Of a stretch of 6,088 nt of DNA, positions 4,096-6,088 are shown one piece after another; the first letter of the stretch is position 1, and each line of letters starts with the position of its first letter. The notes under the pieces were generated by a model. That model was not told where the DNA came from. It searched no databases and worked only from the letters and a program-made list of their open reading frames with translations. Source of the stretch: Clostridia bacterium (lineage in GTDB: Bacteria; Bacillota; Peptococcia; DRI-13; DTU073). The DNA is taken from positions 1 through 6,088 of the forward strand of contig JAQVYD010000077.1 of NCBI GenBank assembly GCA_028709105.1. Direction: 5' to 3'. The translations under genes and the position numbers were made by a program.

Positions 4096-5811
4096 ATGAA
4101 AATAGGGAAATTGCGCAACATTTTGCTGTTTTCTGTTTTTATTCTTTGTTTAAGTTTGTTTTTTTCAAGTACTGTGGCAGTAGCTGCAGCGGGAAATGCA
4201 AAAATCTTTTCTGATGTGCCAAAGCATTGGGCGCAAAAGTCAATTAATGCATGGGTGGAGAGAGGTTATATCGAGGGGTATCCTAACGGAAAATTTATGC
4301 CGGACAAAACGATTTCGCGTGCCGAATTTTGCGCGATTATTAATCGGGTGTTTGGTTATCGCCAAGGCAGTTTTTTGAATTTTCCGGATGTGCCCAAGGG
4401 GAAGTGGTTTGCGCAAGAGCTTGATAAAGCAGTGGCGGCGGGTTATCTTAGTAATTATCCGGGGGGAGTGATTAAACCTAATAACGAGATTACCAGGCAG
4501 GAAGTGGCCGTAGCTTTAACAAAGGTTCTTTCTCTCCCGGCTGTCACGCAGGATCTTTATAGTAAGTTTGAAGATTTGGAGAAGATTACTTTAGATGAAG
4601 CGATGGCTATTAATTCGGTATTAAAGTATAAATATATGAGTGAGTATACTAATAAAATGTTTGCCCCCAATAAGGGAGTAACGCGCGCGGAGATGTTGAC
4701 AATTTTAGATCGGGCCGTGGGAACCTTGTATGACCAACCGGGGATCTATGGTACACCTTATGACACGCTTGTTGTAAACGGTAATGTCACCATTAATACT
4801 AGTAATGTGACGTTAAGGAATGTTTTTATTACCGGGGATCTTTATTTAACCGAAGGCATCGGCGAGGGATCCGTTGTTTTAGCTAATGTAACTGTAAAGG
4901 GGGTCACTAAGGTTGGTGGCGGGGTAATGATCAATGATTCTAAACTCGGCTCTGTAATCGTGGCTTCGGCTTATGGCCGCCAGCTTCGTCTTTTGGCGCA
5001 AGGCACTACCGCCATAGGCCCTCTGGATGTCAGAACAGCAGCTAAATTGGAAGAAGCAAACTTAGTCGGAACCGGTTTTACTAATGCTATGTTTAAGGTT
5101 CCTCAAGGGGCAAAACTTGAAATGAAGGGCTCCTTTCGGCAAGTAGACGTAGAATCTTCTAAGGTAAAATTGAATTTTTCCCAAGGTATCATTGAAAACC
5201 TTAACCTTAATTTGGCGGCTCAAGATACCGAAGTTATTCTTTTTTCCGGTGTAACTGTAAAAAATCTTAGGGCGATTAATAAGGCAGCTATTAAGGGCTG
5301 GGGAACGATTAATTCAGCTGATGTATATGCGCGGGGTGTGACCTTTGAAATAATCCCTAAAACAGTTAGAGTAGCTTCAGGGGCAACCGCTATTGTCAAT
5401 GGTAAAACTGTAACGGGACCACAATCCTCTAGTAGTTCTAGCGGAGGATATAGTAATAAGAGTATACCATTTTTTGTAGATGGTTACCCGAAAGTTACGA
5501 ATGTGCGGACAACACGTTTTGATTTACTTTTGAAAGCTGATGAAACTTGCAATGCTTATTATGTGGTCTTAGAATCGGGAGGGCGTGTCCCTTCGGCTAA
5601 AGACATTATGGCGGGGCAAGATGCTAGGGGTAGAATCGTCCCCCAAAATTATCGCGGGCAGGCTAGGATTAAGGGAAATGCAGTTGTAAGTGTGGGCATA
5701 AGAGAGTTAGAGGACGCGACGCGCTATGATGTTTTTGTTGTTTTGGAAAATCGAGGTACAGATATTGAACCGGCAGTTACCAAGGTTACCGTTAGAACAG
5801 TAGAGAGATAA
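4096..5811 (+). CDS. Secreted SLH-domain cell-surface protein with beta-helix-like central region
   Basis: This 571-aa exported protein is probably held non-covalently on the cell wall through SLH domains, which bind secondary cell-wall polymers. A Sec signal peptide (basic MKIGKLRN, hydrophobic core to about residue 30, likely cleavage after the Ala run near 32-35) is followed by three SLH repeats: 37-88 (FSDVPKHWA, SRAE), 94-148 (FPDVPKGKWFA, TRQE) and 157-212 (more diverged, TRAE). Residues about 225-440 show short repeated beta-strand units rich in V, N, T and G (for example NVTINTSNVTLRNVFITGDL and a VGGG turn), typical of a right-handed beta-helix. A Ser/Gly linker (444-451) leads to a C-terminal beta domain (463-570) resembling fibronectin-III-like domains of other SLH proteins. 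No catalytic residues could be assigned, so a structural or binding role is likelier than an enzyme. The start has an excellent ribosome binding site. It is monocistronic, with its own promoter and terminator. Confidence 0.92.
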   Translation: MKIGKLRNILLFSVFILCLSLFFSSTVAVAAAGNAKIFSDVPKHWAQKSINAWVERGYIEGYPNGKFMPDKTISRAEFCAIINRVFGYRQGSFLNFPDVPKGKWFAQELDKAVAAGYLSNYPGGVIKPNNEITRQEVAVALTKVLSLPAVTQDLYSKFEDLEKITLDEAMAINSVLKYKYMSEYTNKMFAPNKGVTRAEMLTILDRAVGTLYDQPGIYGTPYDTLVVNGNVTINTSNVTLRNVFITGDLYLTEGIGEGSVVLANVTVKGVTKVGGGVMINDSKLGSVIVASAYGRQLRLLAQGTTAIGPLDVRTAAKLEEANLVGTGFTNAMFKVPQGAKLEMKGSFRQVDVESSKVKLNFSQGIIENLNLNLAAQDTEVILFSGVTVKNLRAINKAAIKGWGTINSADVYARGVTFEIIPKTVRVASGATAIVNGKTVTGPQSSSSSSGGYSNKSIPFFVDGYPKVTNVRTTRFDLLLKADETCNAYYVVLESGGRVPSAKDIMAGQDARGRIVPQNYRGQARIKGNAVVSVGIRELEDATRYDVFVVLENRGTDIEPAVTKVTVRTVER

Positions 5812-5816
5812 GCTTT

Positions 5817-5870
5817 AAAAAAGAAACCGGTCTCTTCCCGCGCTTGGGTTAAGGGGCTGGTTTCTTTTTT
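5817..5870 (+). terminator. Long-stem intrinsic terminator after the SLH gene
   Basis: AAAAAAGAAACC (5817-5828) pairs perfectly with GGTTTCTTTTTT (5859-5870), a 12-bp outer stem. The 30-nt interior contains C-rich and G-rich segments that can pair further (for example CCC with GGG). The stem ends in six T residues and begins with six A residues, so it could act in both directions. It begins 6 nt after the SLH stop codon. Confidence 0.9.
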
Positions 5871-5901
5871 AATAATATAGGTATAATAAGATAGAAGAAG
5901 A

Positions 5902-5930
5902 TTGACTTTACGCTGATATCAAGATAGCAT
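5902..5930 (+). promoter_or_regulatory. Possible promoter of trkA
   Basis: TTGACT (5902-5907) is a good -35 and TAGCAT (5925-5930) a mediocre -10 at a 17-nt spacing. A perfect TATAAT at 5882-5887 lies just upstream but lacks a -35 or TG extension. Since the strong terminator at 5817-5870 precedes trkA, a promoter in this interval is expected. Confidence 0.45.
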
Positions 5931-5963
5931 ACTTAGCAAGAATAAAACGAGGAGCTGTAATCC

Positions 5964-6088
5964 ATGCGTGTTATTATTATCGGGGCAGGCAAAATAGGTT
6001 TTAATATCGCTAAAATTCTAGTAGAAGAAAATTATGATGTGGTGATTATTGAAAAACAAGAAGAACGAGCTAAAAACGTACAAGAGTA
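5964..6088 (+). CDS. trkA: TrkA-type potassium uptake regulatory protein, N-terminal fragment (cut by window end)
   Basis: Only the first 41 codons are present. They form the start of a Rossmann fold: strand MRVIII, glycine loop GAGKIG (GxGxxG, residues 7-12), helix FNIAKILVEENY, second strand DVVIIE ending in the acidic residue E30 expected to contact the nucleotide ribose, then KQEERAKNVQE. This is characteristic of the RCK/KTN domain of TrkA or KtrA, the cytoplasmic NAD(H)- or ATP-binding subunit that gates TrkH/KtrB potassium channels. Two-domain TrkA (about 450 aa) and single-domain KtrA (about 220 aa) cannot be told apart here. GAGGAG (5949-5954) is spaced 9 nt from the ATG. A channel gene would be expected downstream. 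Confidence 0.85.
   Translation, partial: MRVIIIGAGKIGFNIAKILVEENYDVVIIEKQEERAKNVQE

Noticed and set aside
4196..4378. A 60-codon + strand frame inside the SLH gene
   Set aside because: It is an out-of-frame shadow within the first SLH repeats.

Overview
The window looks like chromosomal DNA from a low-GC, endospore-forming member of the Firmicutes, probably an anaerobe of the clostridial or Sporomusa-like type. Three things point this way: a complete cotJA-cotJB-cotJC spore-coat operon, a secreted protein with three S-layer homology (SLH) repeats, and strong GGAGG-type ribosome binding sites with TATAAT-type promoters. The genus cannot be fixed from the sequence. Apart from the GC-rich start of cotJA, the base composition looks fairly even. 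There are no mobile elements, tRNA or rRNA genes or CRISPR arrays, and no gene-free stretch longer than about 200 bases.

Layout. (1) 1-1258: cotJA (its start may lie outside the window), cotJB and cotJC, tightly packed on the + strand. CotJA has an unusual Pro/Met/Cys-rich repeat at its N-terminus, and CotJC is a manganese-catalase-like protein with its five metal ligands present. (2) 1259-1450: a non-coding spacer with an extended -10 promoter followed by a strong intrinsic terminator. This could encode a leader or small RNA of about 85-90 nt, or it could simply end cotJ transcription. (3) 1451-3394: three overlapping + strand genes. They encode a stand-alone RLAN-like domain protein, a RimK-like ATP-grasp ligase and a RimI-like GNAT acetyltransferase. 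Together they look like an uncharacterised peptide or amide-bond forming and acetylating system. (4) 3409-3933, - strand: the membrane S component of an ECF vitamin transporter, convergent with the GNAT gene. (5) 3940-4095: a divergent promoter region. (6) 4096-5811: an SLH-anchored cell-surface protein with a beta-helix-like middle and a C-terminal beta domain, closed by a long-stem terminator. (7) 5964-6088: the first 41 codons of a TrkA-type potassium-uptake regulator, cut by the window end.

The most interesting part is the RLAN / ATP-grasp / GNAT operon. RLAN and ATP-grasp are normally met as one fused polypeptide, whereas here they are separate genes overlapping by 13 nt with a strong internal ribosome binding site. 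The ATP-grasp and GNAT proteins also depart from consensus in nucleotide- and CoA-binding loops. The operon sits directly behind a spore-coat operon and a leader with a promoter and terminator. Its substrate is unknown, and any link to spores is inference from position only.
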